DNA of 64,000 bases from Chamaelirium japonicum (GCA_947650365.1 CANTAL010000197.1:1-64000), one strand, 5' to 3'; shown: positions 26,264-40,742, counted from the first letter of the stretch. A program made the numbers and translations. The notes: generated by a model from the sequence alone, not told the origin.

Positions 26264-28599
26264 CTCATTCGTACAATCCATTCTATTTCTTTTGCACGAA
26301 TGTATCCATTCTAATTAATTCGTACAATCCATTCTAATTCATTCGTACGATCCATTCTTACTCATTCGTACGATCTATTCTAGTCCATTCGTACGAATAT
26401 ATCCATTCTAATTCATTCGTACGATCCATTCTAATTCATTCGCACGATCCATTCTAATTCATTCATACGATCCATTCTAATTCATTCGTACAATCCATTA
26501 TAATTCATTCGCACAATCTATTCTAATTCATTCGTACGATCCAATCTAATTCATTAGCACGATCCATTCTAATTCATTCATACGATCCATTCTAATTCAT
26601 TCGTACGATCCATTCTAATTCATTCGTACGATCCATTCTTACTCATTAGTACGATCCATTCTAATTCATTTGCACGAATGTATCCATTCTAATTCATTCG
26701 TACGGTCCATTCTAATTCATTCGCACGATCCTTTCTAATTCATTCATACGATCCATTCTAATTCATAAATACAATCTATTCTAATTAATTCGTACGATCC
26801 ATTATAAATCCTTCGTACGATCCATTCTAATTCATTCGTACGATCCATTCTAATTCATTCGCACGATCTATTCTAATTCATTCGTACGATCCATTCTAAT
26901 TCATTCATACGATCCATTCTTACTCATTCGTACGATCCATTCTTACTCATTCGTACGATCCATTCTTATTCATTCGCACGAATGTATCCATTCTTACTCA
27001 TTCGTATGATCCATTCTAATTCATTCGCTTGAATGTATCCATTCTAATTCATTCGTATGATCCATTCTAATTCATTTATACGATCCATTCTAATTCATTC
27101 ATACAATCCATTCTAATTCTTTCGCATGAATGTATCCATTCTAATTCATTCATACGATCCACCCTAATTCCTTCGTATGATCTATTCTAATTCATTCACA
27201 CGAACGTATCCATTCTAATTCATTCGTACGATCCATTCTAATTCATTCATACGATCCATTCTAATTCATTCGCACGAATGTATCTATTCTAATTCATGCA
27301 TACGATCCATTCTAATTCATTCGCACAATCTATTCAAATTCATTCGTACGATCCATTCTAATACATTCGCACGATCCATTCTAATTCATTTGCACAATCC
27401 ATTTTAATTCATTCATACAATCCATTCTAATTCTTTTGCATGAATGTATCCATTCTAATTCATTCGTACGATCCATTCTAATTCCTTCGTACGATCCATT
27501 CTATTTCATTCGTACGATCCATTCTAATTCATTCGTACGATCCATTCTAATTCATTCCCATGAATGTATCCATTCTAATTCATACGTACGATCCATTCTA
27601 ATTCATTCATATGATCCAATCTAATTCATTCATACAATCCATTCTAATTTATTCGCACGAATGTATCTATTCTAATTCATTCGTACGATCCATTCTAATT
27701 CATTCGCACAACCTATTCTAATTCATTCGTACGATCCATTCTAATTCATTAGCACGATCCATTCTAATTCATTCGTACGATCCATTCTATTACATTCGTA
27801 CGATCCATTCTTACTCATTCGTACGATCCATTCTATTTCATTCGTACGATCCATTCTTACTCATTCGTACGATCCAATCTAATTCATTCATACGATCCAT
27901 TCTAATCCATTCATACGATCCATTCTAATTCATTCATACAATCCATTCTAATTCTTTCGCACGAATGTATCCATTCTAATTCATTCGTACGATCCACCCT
28001 AATTCCTTCGTATGATCCATTCTAATTCATTCGCACGAATGTATCCATTCTAATTCATTCGTACGATCCATTCGAATTCATTCATATAATCCATTCTAAT
28101 TCCAAATACATTCTAATTCATTCATACGATCCATTCGAATTCATTCGTATGATGCATTCTAATTCATTCGTACGATCCATTTTATTTCATTCGTACGATC
28201 CATTTTATTTCATTCGTACGATCCATTCTTACTCATTCATACGATCCATTCTAATTCATTCGCACGAATGTATCCATTCTAATTCATTCGTACGATCCAT
28301 TCTAATTCATTCGCACAATCTATTCTAATTCATTCGTACAATCTATTCTAATTCATTCGCACGATCCATTCTAATTCATTTGTACGATCCATTCTAATTC
28401 ATTCATACAATCCATTCTAATTCTTTTGCACGAATGTATCCATTCTAATTCATTCGTACGATCCATTCTAAATCCTTCGTACGATCCAATCTAATTCATT
28501 CTTACGATTCATTCTAATTCATTCGCACGAATATATCCATTCTAATTCATTTTTATGATCCATTCTAATTCATTCGCACAATCCATTCTAATTCCTTCG
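26254..28599 (-). repeat. Reverse satellite block R16
   Basis: 2.3 kb of reverse monomers. The left 1.5 kb belongs to copy B of the 3.33-kb repeat; the rest resembles the R blocks to its right, including an irregular CCAAATACATTC near 28105 like the CCTAATACATTC seen at 32955, 38974 and 42777. Confidence 0.92.
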
Positions 28600-29306
28600 T
28601 ATGAATGAATTAGAATGGATCGTATGAATCAATTAGAATGGATCGTGCGAATGAATTAGAATGAATTCGCACGAATGCGTAAGAATGGATCGTATGAATG
28701 AAATAAAATGATCATATGAATGAATTAGAATGGATCGTGCGAATGAATTAGAATGGATCGTACGAATGAGTAAGAATGGATCGTACGAATGAAATAGAAT
28801 GGATCGTACGAATGAATTAGAATGGATCCATTCGTGTGAAAGAATTAGAATGGATTGTATGAATGAATTAGAATAGATCGTATGAATGAATTAGAATGGA
28901 TCGTGCGAATGAATTAGAATGGATCGTATGAATGAATTAGAATGGATCGTACAAATGAATTAGAATAGCTCGTACGAATGAATTAGAATAGATCGTGCGA
29001 ATGAATTAGGGTGGATCGTATGAATGAATAAGAATAGATTGTGCGAATGAATTAGAATGGATCGTGCGAAAGAATTAGAATGGATTGTATGAATGATTTA
29101 GAATGGATCGTATGAAGGAATTAGAATGGATCGTATGAAGGAATTAGAATGGATCGTGCGAATGAATTAGAATGGATCATACGAATGAATTAGAATGGAT
29201 ACATTCGTGTGAATGATTTAGAATGGATCGTACGAATGAGTAAGAATGGATCATACGAATGAAATAGAATGGATACATTCGTGCGAATGAATTAGAATGG
29301 ATCGTG
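28600..29306 (+). repeat. Forward satellite block F17
   Basis: About 30 forward monomers. Near 28660 a sub-monomer flip (ATTCGCACG inside a forward run) makes the hairpin listed separately. Ends CGTGCTAATTCATTC, where CTAAT is shared by both orientations. The same entry and exit joins bound F18, F19 and F22. Confidence 0.91.
28644..28673. repeat. Hairpin from a sub-monomer flip
   Basis: CGTGCGAAT and ATTCGCACG (9-bp perfect arms) flank a 12-bp spacer. It is repeated, with variation, near 33711, 36711, 39750 and 43573, always one to two hundred bases into the forward block. Confidence 0.88.
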
Positions 29307-32300
29307 CTAATTCATTCATACGATCCATTCTAATTCATTCGTACGATCCATTCTAATTCATTCGCACAATCTGTTCTAATTCATTCGTACGATCAATTCT
29401 AATTCATTCGCACGATCCATTCTAATTCATTTGCACGATCATTTCTAATTCATTCATACAATCCATTCTAATTCTTTCGCATGAATATATCAATTCTAAT
29501 TCATTCGTATGATCCACCCTAATTCTTTCGTATGATCCATTCTAATTCATTCGTACGATCCATTCTAATTCATTAGCACGATCCATTCTAATTCATTCAT
29601 ACGATCAATTCTAATTCATTCGTACGATCCATTCTAATTCATTCGCACGATCCATTCTACTTCATTCGCACAATCTATTCTAATTCATTCGCATGATCCA
29701 TTCTAATTCATTCATACGATACATTCTAAATCATCCATACAATCCATTCTAATTCATACGATCCATTCTAATTCATTCGCACGATTCATTCAAATTCATT
29801 CATACGATCCATTCTAATTCATTCGTACGATCCATTCTAATTCATTCGCACGATCCATTCTAATTCATTCATACGATCCATTCTAATTCATTCATACAAT
29901 CCATTCTAATTCTTTCGCACGAATGTATCCATTCTAATTCATTCGTACGATCCACCCTAATTCCTTTGTATGATCCATTCTAATTCATTCGCAGGAATGT
30001 ATCTATCATAATTCATTCATACGATCCATTCGAATTCATTCATACGATCCATTCTAGTTCATTCATACGATTCATTCTAATTCTTTCGTACGATCCATTC
30101 TAATTCATTCGCACGAATGTATCCATTCTAATTCATTCGCACGATCCATTCTAATTCATTCATACCATCCATTCTAATTCATTCGTACGATCTAATCTAA
30201 TACATTCGCACGATCCATTCTAATTCATTCGTATGAGCCATTCTATTTCATTCGTACGATCCATTCTTACTCATTCGTACGATCCATTCTAATTCATTCG
30301 CATGAATGTATCCATTCTAATTCATCCATACGATCCATTCTAATTCATTCGCATGATCCATTCTAATTCATTCATACGATCCATTCTAATTCATTCGTAC
30401 GATCCATTCTAATTCATTCATACAATCCATTCTAATTCTTTCGCACGAATGTATCCATTCTAATTCATTCATACGATCTATTCTAATTAATTCGCACGAT
30501 CCATTCTAATTCATTCATACGATTTATTCTAATTCATTCGTACGATCCATTCTAATTCATTCATACGATCCATTCTAATTCATTCATATGATCCATTCTA
30601 ATTCATTCGCACGAATGTATCCATTCTAATTCATTCGTACGATCCATTCTAATTCATTCGCATGATCCCATCTAATTCATTCGCACGATCAATTTTAATT
30701 CATTAGTACGATCCATTCTATTTCATTCGTACGATCCATTCTTACTCATTTCTACGATCCATTCTAATTCATTCGCACGAATGTATCCATTCTAATTCAT
30801 TCATACGATCCATTCTAATTCATTCGCACGATCCATTCTAATTCATTCATACGATCCATTCTAATTCATTCATACAATCCATTCTAATTCTTTTGCATGA
30901 ATGTATCCATTCTAATTCATTCGTACGATCCATTCTAATTCCTTCGTACGATCTATTCTAATTCCTTCGTACGATCAATTTAATTTCATTCGTTTGATCT
31001 ATTCTAACTACTTCGTACGATCCATTCTAATTCATTCGCAAGAATGTATCCATTCTAATTCATTCGTACGATCTATTCTAATTCATTCGCACAATCCATT
31101 CTAATTCATTCATACGATCCATTCTAATTCATTCGTACGATCCATTCTAATTCATTCGCATGATCCATTCAAATTCATTCGTACGATCCATTCTAATTCA
31201 TTCATACAATCCATTCTAATTCATTCGCACGAATGTATCCATTCTAATTCATTCGTACGATCCATTCTAATTCATTCGCACGATCCATTCTAATTCATTC
31301 ATACGATCCATTCTAATTCATTCGTACGATCCATTGTAATTCATTCGCACAATCCATACTAATTCATTCGTACGATCCATTCTAATTCGTTAGTATGATC
31401 ATTCTAATTCATTCATACGATCCATTCTATTTTATTCGTAAGATCCATTCTTACTCATTCGTACGATCCATTCTAATTTTATTTGCACGAACGTATCCAT
31501 TCAAATTCATTCGTACGATCCATTCTAATTCATTCGACGATCCATTCTAATTCATTCATACGATCCATTCTAATTCGTTCATACGATCCATTCTAATTCA
31601 TTCGTACAATCTATTCTAATTCATTAGCATGATCTATTCTAATTCATTCGTACGATCCATTCTATTTCATTCGTACGATCCATTTTTACTCATTCGTACG
31701 ATCCATTCTAATTCATTCGCATGAATGTATCCATTGTAATTCATTCGTACGATCCATTCTAATTCATTCGGACGATCTATTCTAATTCATTCATACGATC
31801 CATTCTAATTCATGCGTACGATCCATTCAAATTCATTCGCACGATCCATTCTAATTCATTCATACGATCCATTCTAATTCATTCATACAATCCATTCTAA
31901 TTCTTTCGCACGAATGTATCCATTCTAATTTATTCGTACAATCCAACCTAATTCCTTCGTATGATCCATTATAATTCATTCGCACGAATATATCCATTCT
32001 AATTCATTCGTACGATCCATTCGAATTCATTCATACGATCCATTCTAATTCATTCATACGATCCATTCTAATTCATTCGCACGAATGTATCCATTCTAAT
32101 TCATTCGTACGATCCATTCTAATTCATTCGCACAATCTCTTCTAATCCATTTGTACGATCCATTCTAATTCATTCGCACGATCCATTCTAATTCATTTGC
32201 ACGATCCATTCTAATTCATTCATACAATCCATTCTAATTCTTTTGCACGAATGTATCCATTCTAATTCCTTCGTACGATCCATTCTAATTCCTTCGTACG

Positions 32301-33642
32301 ATCCATTCTAATTCCTTCATATGATCCATTCTATTTCATTCGTATGATCCATTCTAATTCCTTCGTACGATCCAATCTAATTCATTTCCATGAATGTATC
32401 CATTCTAATTCATAGGTACGTTCCATTCTAATTCATTCATACGACCCAATCTAATTCATTCATACGATCCATTCTATTTTCTTCGCACGAATGTATCCAT
32501 TCTAATTCATTCGTACGATCCATTCTAATTCATTCACAAAATCTATTCTAATTCATTCGTACGATCCATTCCAATTCATTAGCACGATCCATTCTAATTC
32601 ATTCGTACGATCCATTTTATTTCATTCGTACAATCCATTCTTACTCATTCGTACGATCCATTCTATTTCATTCGTACGATCCATTCTTACTCATTCATAC
32701 GATCCATTCTAATTCATTCATACGATCCATTCTAATCCATTCATATGATCCATTCTAATTCATTCATACGATCCATTCTAATTCATTCATATAATCCATT
32801 CTAATTCATTCGCACGAACGTATCCATTATAATTCATTCGTACGATCCACCCTAATTCCTTTGTATGATCCATTCTAATTCATTCGCACGAATGTATCCA
32901 TTCTAATTCATTCGTACGATCCATTCGAATTCATTCATCCGATCCATTCTAATTCCTAATACATTCGAATTCATTCGTACGATCCATTCGAATTCATTCG
33001 TACGATGCATTCTAATTCATTCGTACGATCCGTTCTATTTCTTTCGTACGATCCATTCTTACTCAATCGTACGATCCATTCTAATTCATTCGCACGAATG
33101 TATGCATTCTAATTCATTCGTACGATCCATTCTTATTCATTCACATGATCCATTCTAAGTCATTCATACGATCCATTCTAATTCATTCGTACGATCCATT
33201 CTTACTCATTCGTGCGATCCATTCTAATTCATTCGCACGAATGTATCCATTCTAATTTATTCATACGATCCATTCGAATTCATTAATTCGATCCATTCTA
33301 ATTCATTCATACGATCCATTCTAATTCATTCGCACGATCCATTCTAATTCATTTGTACGATCCATTCTAATTCATTCATACAATCCATTCTAATTCTTTT
33401 GCACGAATGTATCCATTCTAATTCATTCGTACAATCCATTCTAATTCCTTCGTACGATCCATTCTAATTCCTTCGTAAAATCTATTCTAATTCATTCCCA
33501 TGAATGTATCCAATCTAATTCATACGTACGATCCATTCTAAATCATTCATACGATCCAATCTAATTCATTCATACGATCCATTCTAATTCATTCGTACGA
33601 TCCATTCTAATTCATTCGCACAATCCATTCTAATTCCTTCGT
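29307..33642 (-). repeat. Longest reverse block R17
   Basis: 4.3 kb of reverse monomers. CCACCC markers lie near 29517, 29953 and 32849. The part from about 31801 is repeated at 38101 with a fixed 6,300-bp offset (about 16 differences over the 660 bp from 31861). It ends in the 40-bp palindrome at 33623. Confidence 0.94.
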
Positions 33643-34229
33643 ACGAATGAATTAGAATGGATCGTATGAATGAATTAGAATGGATCGTTCGAATGAATTA
33701 GAATGAATTCACAAGAATGAGTAAGAATGGATCGTACAAATGAAATAGAATGGATCATATGAATGAATTAGAATGGATCGTGCGAATGAATTAGAATGGA
33801 TCGTACGAATGAGTAAGAATGGATCGTACGAATGAATTAGAATGGATCCATTTGTGCGAAAGAATTAGAATGGATTGTATGAATGAATTAGAATGGATCG
33901 TATGAATGAATTAGAATGGATCGTGCGAATGAATTATAATGGATCGTACGAATGAATTAGAATGGATCGTACGAATAAATTAAAATAGATCGTGCGAATG
34001 AATTAGAGTGGATCGTACGAATGAATAAGAATAGATCGTGCGAATGACTTAGAATGGATCAAACGAATGACTTAGAATGGATCGTGCGAAAGAGAATGGA
34101 TCGTACTAAGGAATTAGAATGGATTGTACGAAGGAATTAGAATGGATACATTCGTGCGAAATAGAATGGATCGTACAAAATAGAATGGATCGTACAAAGG
34201 AATTAGAATGGATCGTATGAATGACTTAG
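31801..34229. repeat. 6.0-6.3-kb spaced duplication, upstream copy
   Basis: Matches 38101-40276. The offset is 6,300 bp up to about 32570, then 6,019 bp, then 6,047 bp. The steps are -281 bp (12 monomers, one a 28-mer) and +28 bp (one 28-mer near 39620), so copies differ by whole monomers. Rare shared variants include CTCTTCTAATCC, CATAGGTACGTTCC and GACCCAATC. Confidence 0.92.
33623..33662. repeat. 40-bp palindrome (GTAC type), one mismatched pair
   Basis: ATCCATTCTAATTCCTTCGT faces ACGAATGAATTAGAATGGAT around a central GTAC. The single mismatch is the CCTTC/CATTC variant. First of four such reverse-to-forward switches. Confidence 0.95.
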
Positions 34230-34528
34230 AATGGATCGTGCGAAATAGAATGGATCGTACGAAGGAATTAGAATGGATCGGACGAAGGAATTAGAATGGA
34301 TCGTACGAATGAATGAGAATGGAGACATTCGTGCAAAAGAATTAGAATGGATCGTTTGAATGAATTAGAATGGATCGTGCGATTGAATTAGAATGGATCG
34401 TACGAATGAATTAGAATGGATACATTCGTGCGAATGAATTTGAATGGATCGTATGAATGAGTAAGAATGGATCGTACGAATGAAATAGAATGGATACATT
34501 CGTGTGAATGAATTAGAATGGAACATGC
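33643..34528 (+). repeat. Forward block F18 with 19-bp monomers
   Basis: About 38 forward monomers. 19-bp forms (GAAAGAGAATGG, GAAATAGAATGG, AAAATAGAATGG, 4 bp shorter) occur at about 34088, 34158-34195 and 34240. Two GACTTAG monomers near 34047 and 34069 are unusual. It ends with the CTAAT switch. Confidence 0.91.
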
Positions 34529-36648
34529 TAATTCATTCATACGATCCATTGTAATTCATTCGTACGATCCATTCTAATTCATTCGCACGATCTATTCTAA
34601 TTCATTCGTACGATATATTCTAATTCATTAGCACAATCCATTCTAATTCATTCGTACGATCCATTCTATTTCATTTGTACGATCCATTCTTACTCATTCG
34701 TACGATCCATTCTAATTCATTCATACGATCCATTCTAATTCATAAACGTACGATCTATTCTAATTCATTCATACGATCCATTCTAATTCATTCGTACGAT
34801 CCATTCAAATTCATTCGCACGATCCATTCTAATTCATTCATTCGATCCATTCTAATTCATTCATACAATCCATTCTAATTCTTTCGCACGAATGTATCCA
34901 TTCTAATTCACTCGTACGATCCACCCTAATTCCTTCATACGATCCATTCTAATTCATTCGCACGAATGTATCCATTCTAATTCATTCGTACGATCCATTC
35001 GAATCCATTCATACGATCCATTCTAATTCATTCATACGATCTATTCTAATTCATTCGCACGAATGTATCCATTCTAATTCATTCGTACAATCCATTCTAA
35101 TTCATTCGCACAATCTATTCTAATTCATTCATACGATCCATTCTAATTCATTCGCACGATCCATTCTAATTCATTTGCACGATCCATTCTAATTCATTCT
35201 TACAATCCAGTCTAATTCTTTTGCACGAATGTATCCATTCTAATTCCTTCGTACGATCCATTCTAATTCCTTCGTACGATCCATTCTAATTCCTTCGTAC
35301 GATCCATTCTATTTCATTCATATGATCCATTCAAATTCCCTCGTACGATCCATTCTAATTCATTCCCATGAATGTATCCATTCTAATTCATAGGTACGAT
35401 CCATTCTAATTCATTCATACAATCCAATCTAATTCATTCATACGATCCATTCTAATTCATTCGCACGAATGTATCCAGTCTAATTCATTCGTACGATCCA
35501 TTCTAATTCATTCACACAATCTATTCTAATTCATACGTACGATCCATTCCAATTTATTAGCACGATCCATTCTAATTCATTCGTACAATCCATTCTATTT
35601 CATTCGTACGATCCATTCTTACTCATTCGTACGATCCATTCTATTTCATTCGTATGATCGATTCTTACTCATTCCTACGATCCATTCTAATCCATTCATA
35701 CGATCTATTCTAATCCATTCATACGATCCATTCTAATCCATTCAAACGATCAATTCTAATTCATTCATACAATCCATTCTAATTCTTTCGCACGAACGTA
35801 TCCATTCTAATGCATTCGTAAAATCTACCCTAATTCCTTCGTATGATCCATTCTAATTCATTCGCACGAATGTATCCATTCTTATTCATTCGTACGATCC
35901 ATTCGAATTCATTCATATGATCCATTCTAATTGCTAATACATTCTAATTCATTCGTACGATCCATTCGAATTCATTCGTACGATACATTCTAATTCATTC
36001 GTACGATCCATTCTATCTCATTCGTACGATCCATTCTTACTCATTCGTACGATCCATTCTAATTCATTCGCACGAATGTATCCATTCTAATTCATTCGTA
36101 CGATCCATTCTAATTCATTCGCATGATCCATTCTAATTCATTCATACGATCCATTCTAATTCATTCGTACGATCCATTCTTACTCATTCGTACGATCCAT
36201 TCTAATTCATTCGCACGAATGTATCCATTCTAATTCATTCATACAATCTATTCGAATTCATTCATACGATCCATTCGAATTTATTCGTACGATCCATTCT
36301 AATTTATTCGCACGATCCATTCTAATTCATTTGTACTATCCATTCTAATTCATTCATACAATCCATTCTAATTCTTTTGCACGAATGTATCCATTCTAAT
36401 TCATTCGTACGATCCATTCTAATTCCTTCGTACGATCCATTCAAATTCCTTCGTACGATCCATTCTAATTCATTCCCATGAATGTATCCATTCAAATTCT
36501 TACGTACGATCCATTCTAAATCATTCATACGATCCAATCTAATTCATTCATACGATCCATTCTAATTCATTCGCACGAATGTATCGATTCTAATTCATAT
36601 GTACAATCCATTCTAATTAATTCGCACAATCCATTCCAATTCCTTCGT
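34529..36648 (-). repeat. Reverse satellite block R18
   Basis: 2.1 kb of reverse monomers repeated at 41373-43486 with a 6.84-kb offset, recognised by TTACAATCCAGTC (about 35199), several CTAATCCATTC monomers, GCATTCGTAAAAT and GCTAATACATTC near 35932. Confidence 0.93.
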
Positions 36649-36668
36649 ACGAATGAATTAGAATGGAT
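36629..36668. repeat. 40-bp palindrome (GTAC type), two mismatched pairs
   Basis: Same structure as at 33623, with one further C for T in the left arm (CCATTCCAATTCC). Confidence 0.94.
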
Positions 36669-37488
36669 CGTATGAATGAATAAGAATGGATCGTGCGAAT
36701 GAATTCGAATGAATTCGCACGAATGAGTAAGAATGGATCGTACGAATGAAATAGAATGGAACATATGAATGAAATAGAATGGATCGTGTGAATTAATTAG
36801 AATGGATCGTACGAATGAGTAAGAATGGATCGTATGAATGAAATAGAATTGATCGTACGAATGAATTAGAATGGATCCATTTGTGTGAAAGAATTAGAAT
36901 GGATTGTATGAATGAATTAGAATGGATCGTATGAATGAATTAGAATGGATCGTGCGAATGAATAAGAAAGGATCGTACGAATGAATTAGAATGGATCGTA
37001 CGAATGAATTATAATAGCTCGTATGAATGAATTAGAATAGATCGTGCGAATGAATTAGAGTGGATCGTAGGAATGAATAAGAATAGATCGTGCGAATGAA
37101 TTAGAATGGATCGTACGAATGACTTAGAATGGATCGTACGGAAGAGAATGGATCGTACAAAGGAATTAGAATGGATCGTACGAAGGAATTAGAATGGATG
37201 CATTCGTGCGATATAGAATGGGTCGTACTAAATAGAATGGATCGTACAAAGGAATTAGAATGGATCGTACGAATGAATTAGAATGGATCGTACGAAGGAA
37301 TTAGAATGGATCGTACGAATGAATTAGAATGGATACATTTGTGCAAAAGAATTAGAATGGATCGTTTGAATGAATTAGAATGGATTGTGCGAATGAATTA
37401 GAATGGATCATACGAATGAGTAAGAATGCATCGTACGAATGAAATAGAATGGATACATTCATGCGAATGAATTAGATTGGATCGTGCT
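36649..37488 (+). repeat. Forward block F19 with 19-bp monomers
   Basis: About 36 forward monomers with 19-bp forms near 37140 (GGAAGAGAATGG) and 37208-37245 (GATATAGAATGGG, TAAATAGAATGG). Same order as F22. Confidence 0.91.
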
Positions 37489-39689
37489 AATTCATTCATA
37501 CGATCCATTCTAATTCATTCGTACGATCCATTCTAATTCATTCGCACAATCTATTCTAATTCATTCGTATGATCCATTCTAATTCATTCGCACGATCCAT
37601 TCTAATTCATTTGCACTTTCCATTCTAATTCATTCATACAATCCATTCAAATTCTTTCGCACGAATGTATCCATTCTAATTCATTTGTACGATCCACCCT
37701 AATTCCTTCGTATGATCCATTCAAATTCATTCGTACAATCCATTCTAATACATTAGCACGATCCATTCTAATTCATTCATACGATCCATTCTAATTCATT
37801 CGTACGATCCATTCTAATTCATTCGTACGATCCATTCTAATTCATTCGTACGATCCATTCTAATTCATTCATACGATCCATTCTAATTCATTCGCACGAA
37901 TGTATCCATTCTAATTCATTCGTACGATCCACCCTAATTCCTTCGTATGATCCATTCTAATTCATTTGCACGAATGTATCCATTCTAATTCATTCGTACG
38001 ATCCATTCGAATTCATTCATACGATCCATTCTAATTCATTCATATGATCCATTCTAATTCATTCGTACGATCCATTCTAATTCATTCGCACGAATGTATC
38101 CATTCTAATTCATTCGCATGATCCATTCTAATTCATTCGCACGATCCATTCTAATTCATTCGTACGATCCATTCTAATTCATTCATACAATCCATTCTAA
38201 TTCTTTCGCACGAATGTATCCATTCTAATTCATTCGTACAATCCACCCTAATTCCTTCGTATGATCCATTATAATTCATTCGGACGAATATATCCATTCT
38301 AATTCATTCGTACGATCCATTCGAATTCATTCATACGATCCATTTTAATTCATTCATACGATCCATTCTAATTCATTCGCACGAATGTATCCATTCTAAT
38401 TCATTCGTACGATCCATTCTAATTCATTCGCACAATCTCTTCTAATCCATTTGTACGATCCATTCTAATTCATTCGCACGATCCATTCTAATTCATTTGC
38501 ACGATCCATTCTAATTCATTCATACAATCCATTTTAATTCTTTTGCACAAATGTATCCATTCTAATTCCTTCGTACGATCCATTCTAATTCCTTTGTACG
38601 ATCCATTCTAATTCCTTCATACGATCCATTCTATTTCATTTATATGATCCATTCTAATTCCTTCGTACGATCCAATCTAATTCATTCCCATGAATGTATC
38701 CATTCTAATTCATAGGTACGTTCCATTCTAATTCATTCATACGACCCAATCTAATTCATTCATACGATCCATTCTATTTCATTCCCACGAATGTATCCAT
38801 TCAAATTCATTCGTACGATCCATTCTAATTCATTCACAAAATCTATTATAATTCATTCGTACGATCCACCCTAATTCCTTCGTATGATCCATTCTAATTC
38901 ATTCGCATGAATGTATCCATTCTAATTCATTCGTACGATCCATTCGAATTCATTCATACGATCCATTCTAATTCCTAATACATTCTAATTCATTCGTACG
39001 ATCCATTCGAATTCATTCGTACGATGCATTCTAATTCATTCGTACGATCGATTTTATTTCATTCGTACAATCCATTCTTACTCAATCGTACGATCCATTC
39101 TAATTCATTCGCATGAATGTATCCATTCTAATTCATTCGTATGATCCATTCTAATTCATTCACATGATCCATTCTAATTCATTCATATGATCCATTCTAA
39201 TTCATTCGTACGATCCATTCTTACTCATTCGTGCGATCCATTCTAATTCATTCGCACGAATGTATCCATTCAAATTCATTCATACGATCCATTCGAATTT
39301 ATTCATACGATCCATTCTAATTCATTCATATGATCCATTCTAATTCATTCGCACGATCCATTCTAATTCATTTGTACGATCCATTCTAATTCATTCATAC
39401 AATCTATTCTAGTTCTTTTGCACGAATGTATCCATTCTAATTCATTCGTACAATCCATTCTAATTCCTTCGTACGATCCATTCTAATTCCTTCGTACAAT
39501 CTATTCTAATTCATTCCCATGAATGTATCCATTCTAATTCATACGTACGATCCATTCTAAATCATTCATACGATCCAATCTAATTCATTCATACGATCCA
39601 TTCTAATTCATTCGCACGAATGTATCCATTCTAATTCATTCGTACGATCCATTCTAATTCATTCGCACAATCCATTCTAATTCCTTCGT
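37489..39689 (-). repeat. Reverse satellite block R19
   Basis: 2.2 kb of reverse monomers. From 38101 it is the downstream copy of the 6.3-kb spaced duplication. At about 38862 it jumps, relative to the upstream copy, from a normal monomer to a CCACCC monomer, marking a 281-bp deletion. Confidence 0.93.
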
Positions 39690-40276
39690 ACGAATGAATT
39701 AGAATGGATCGTATGGATGAATTAGAATGGATCGTTCGAATGAATTAGAATGAATTCACACGAATGAGTAAGAATGGATCGTACAAATGAAATAGAATGG
39801 ATCATATGAATGAATTAGAATGGATCGTGCGAATGAATTAGAATGGATCGTACGAATGAGTAAAAATGGATCGTACGAATGAATTAGAATGGATCCATTT
39901 GTGCGAAACAATTAGAATGGATTGTATGAATGAATTAGAATGGATCGTATGAATGAATTAGAATGGATCGTGCGAATGAATTATAATGGATCGTACGAAT
40001 AAATTAGAATGGATTGTACGAATGAATTAGAATAGATCGTGCGAATGAATTAGAGTGGATCGTACGAATGAATAAGAATAGATCGTGCGAATGAATTAGA
40101 ATGGATCGTACGAATGACTTAGAATGGATCGTGCGAAAGAGAATAGATCGTACTAAGGAATTAGAATGGATCGTACGAAGGAATTAGAATGGATACATTC
40201 GTGCGAAATAGAATGGATCGCATAAAATAGAATGGATCGTACAAAGGAATTAGTATGGATCGTGCGAAATAGAATG
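38101..40276. repeat. 6.0-6.3-kb spaced duplication, downstream copy
   Basis: Partner of 31801-34229. Similarity stops at about 40276, where the inverted left arm of the giant palindrome begins. The upstream copy continues without it. Confidence 0.9.
39670..39709. repeat. 40-bp palindrome (GTAC type), one mismatched pair
   Basis: Same sequence as at 33623, 6,047 bp downstream. Confidence 0.95.
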
Positions 40277-40742
40277 GATCGTACGAATGAATTAGAATGG
40301 ATACATTCGTGCGAATGAATTAGAATGAATCGTACGAAGGAATTAGGGTGGATCGTACGAATGAATTAGAATGGATACATTCGTGCAAAAGAATTAGAAT
40401 GGATTGTATGAATGAATTAGAATGGATCGAATGAATGAATTAGAATGGATCGTGCGAATGAATTTGAATGGATCGTACAAATGAATTAGAATTGATCGTA
40501 TGAATGAATTAGAATGGATCGTACGAATGAATTAGAATGGATCGTACGAATGATTTAGAATGGATCGTACGAATGAGTAAGAATGGATCGTACGAATGAA
40601 ATAGAATGGATCGTACGAATGAATTAGAATAGATTGTGCTAATGAATTAGAATGGATCGTATGAATGAATTAGAATAGATTGTGCGAATGAATTAGAATG
40701 GATCGTATGAATGAATTAGATTGGATCGTATGAATGAATTAG
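39690..40742 (+). repeat. Forward satellite block F20
   Basis: Up to about 40276 this is a copy of F18, with 19-bp monomers near 40133, 40203 and 40262. From 40272 onward it is the outer part of the left arm of the giant palindrome: an exact-order mirror of reverse monomers at 41374-41843, including a GGGTGG marker near 40347 that mirrors CCACCC near 41766. Confidence 0.93.

Larger units (their letters stand above)
24736..27800. repeat. 3.33-kb higher-order repeat, copy B (right end diverged)
   Basis: Block order and private variants follow copy A, including GATCCACCCTAATTCC near 27170 and CGCTTGAATG near 27027. After about 27.8 kb the match fades: copy A's CATTCTTTC and CCATTCATTCG joins are absent and CTATTTC/CTTACTC monomers take their place. 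Confidence 0.85.
34529..37488. repeat. 6.84-kb spaced duplication, upstream copy
   Basis: R18 and F19 together match 41373-44325. Offsets are 6,843 at the CCAGTC variant, 6,838 at the GTAC palindrome, 6,861 at the GATATAGAATGGG monomer and 6,837 at the final switch. The 23-24-bp steps are single-monomer gains or losses. Confidence 0.9.

Noticed and set aside
27436..27624. Open frame of 62 codons in a reverse block
   Set aside because: Repeat-derived peptide that stays open only because stop-bearing monomers are mutated.
34675..34878. Open frame of 67 codons in a reverse block
   Set aside because: Repeat-derived; it ends at the usual YNPF-stop of the monomer.
36322..36764. Two adjacent minus-strand open frames of 71 and 65 codons
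   Set aside because: Both are repeat translations around the switch at 36648; there is no conserved protein feature.
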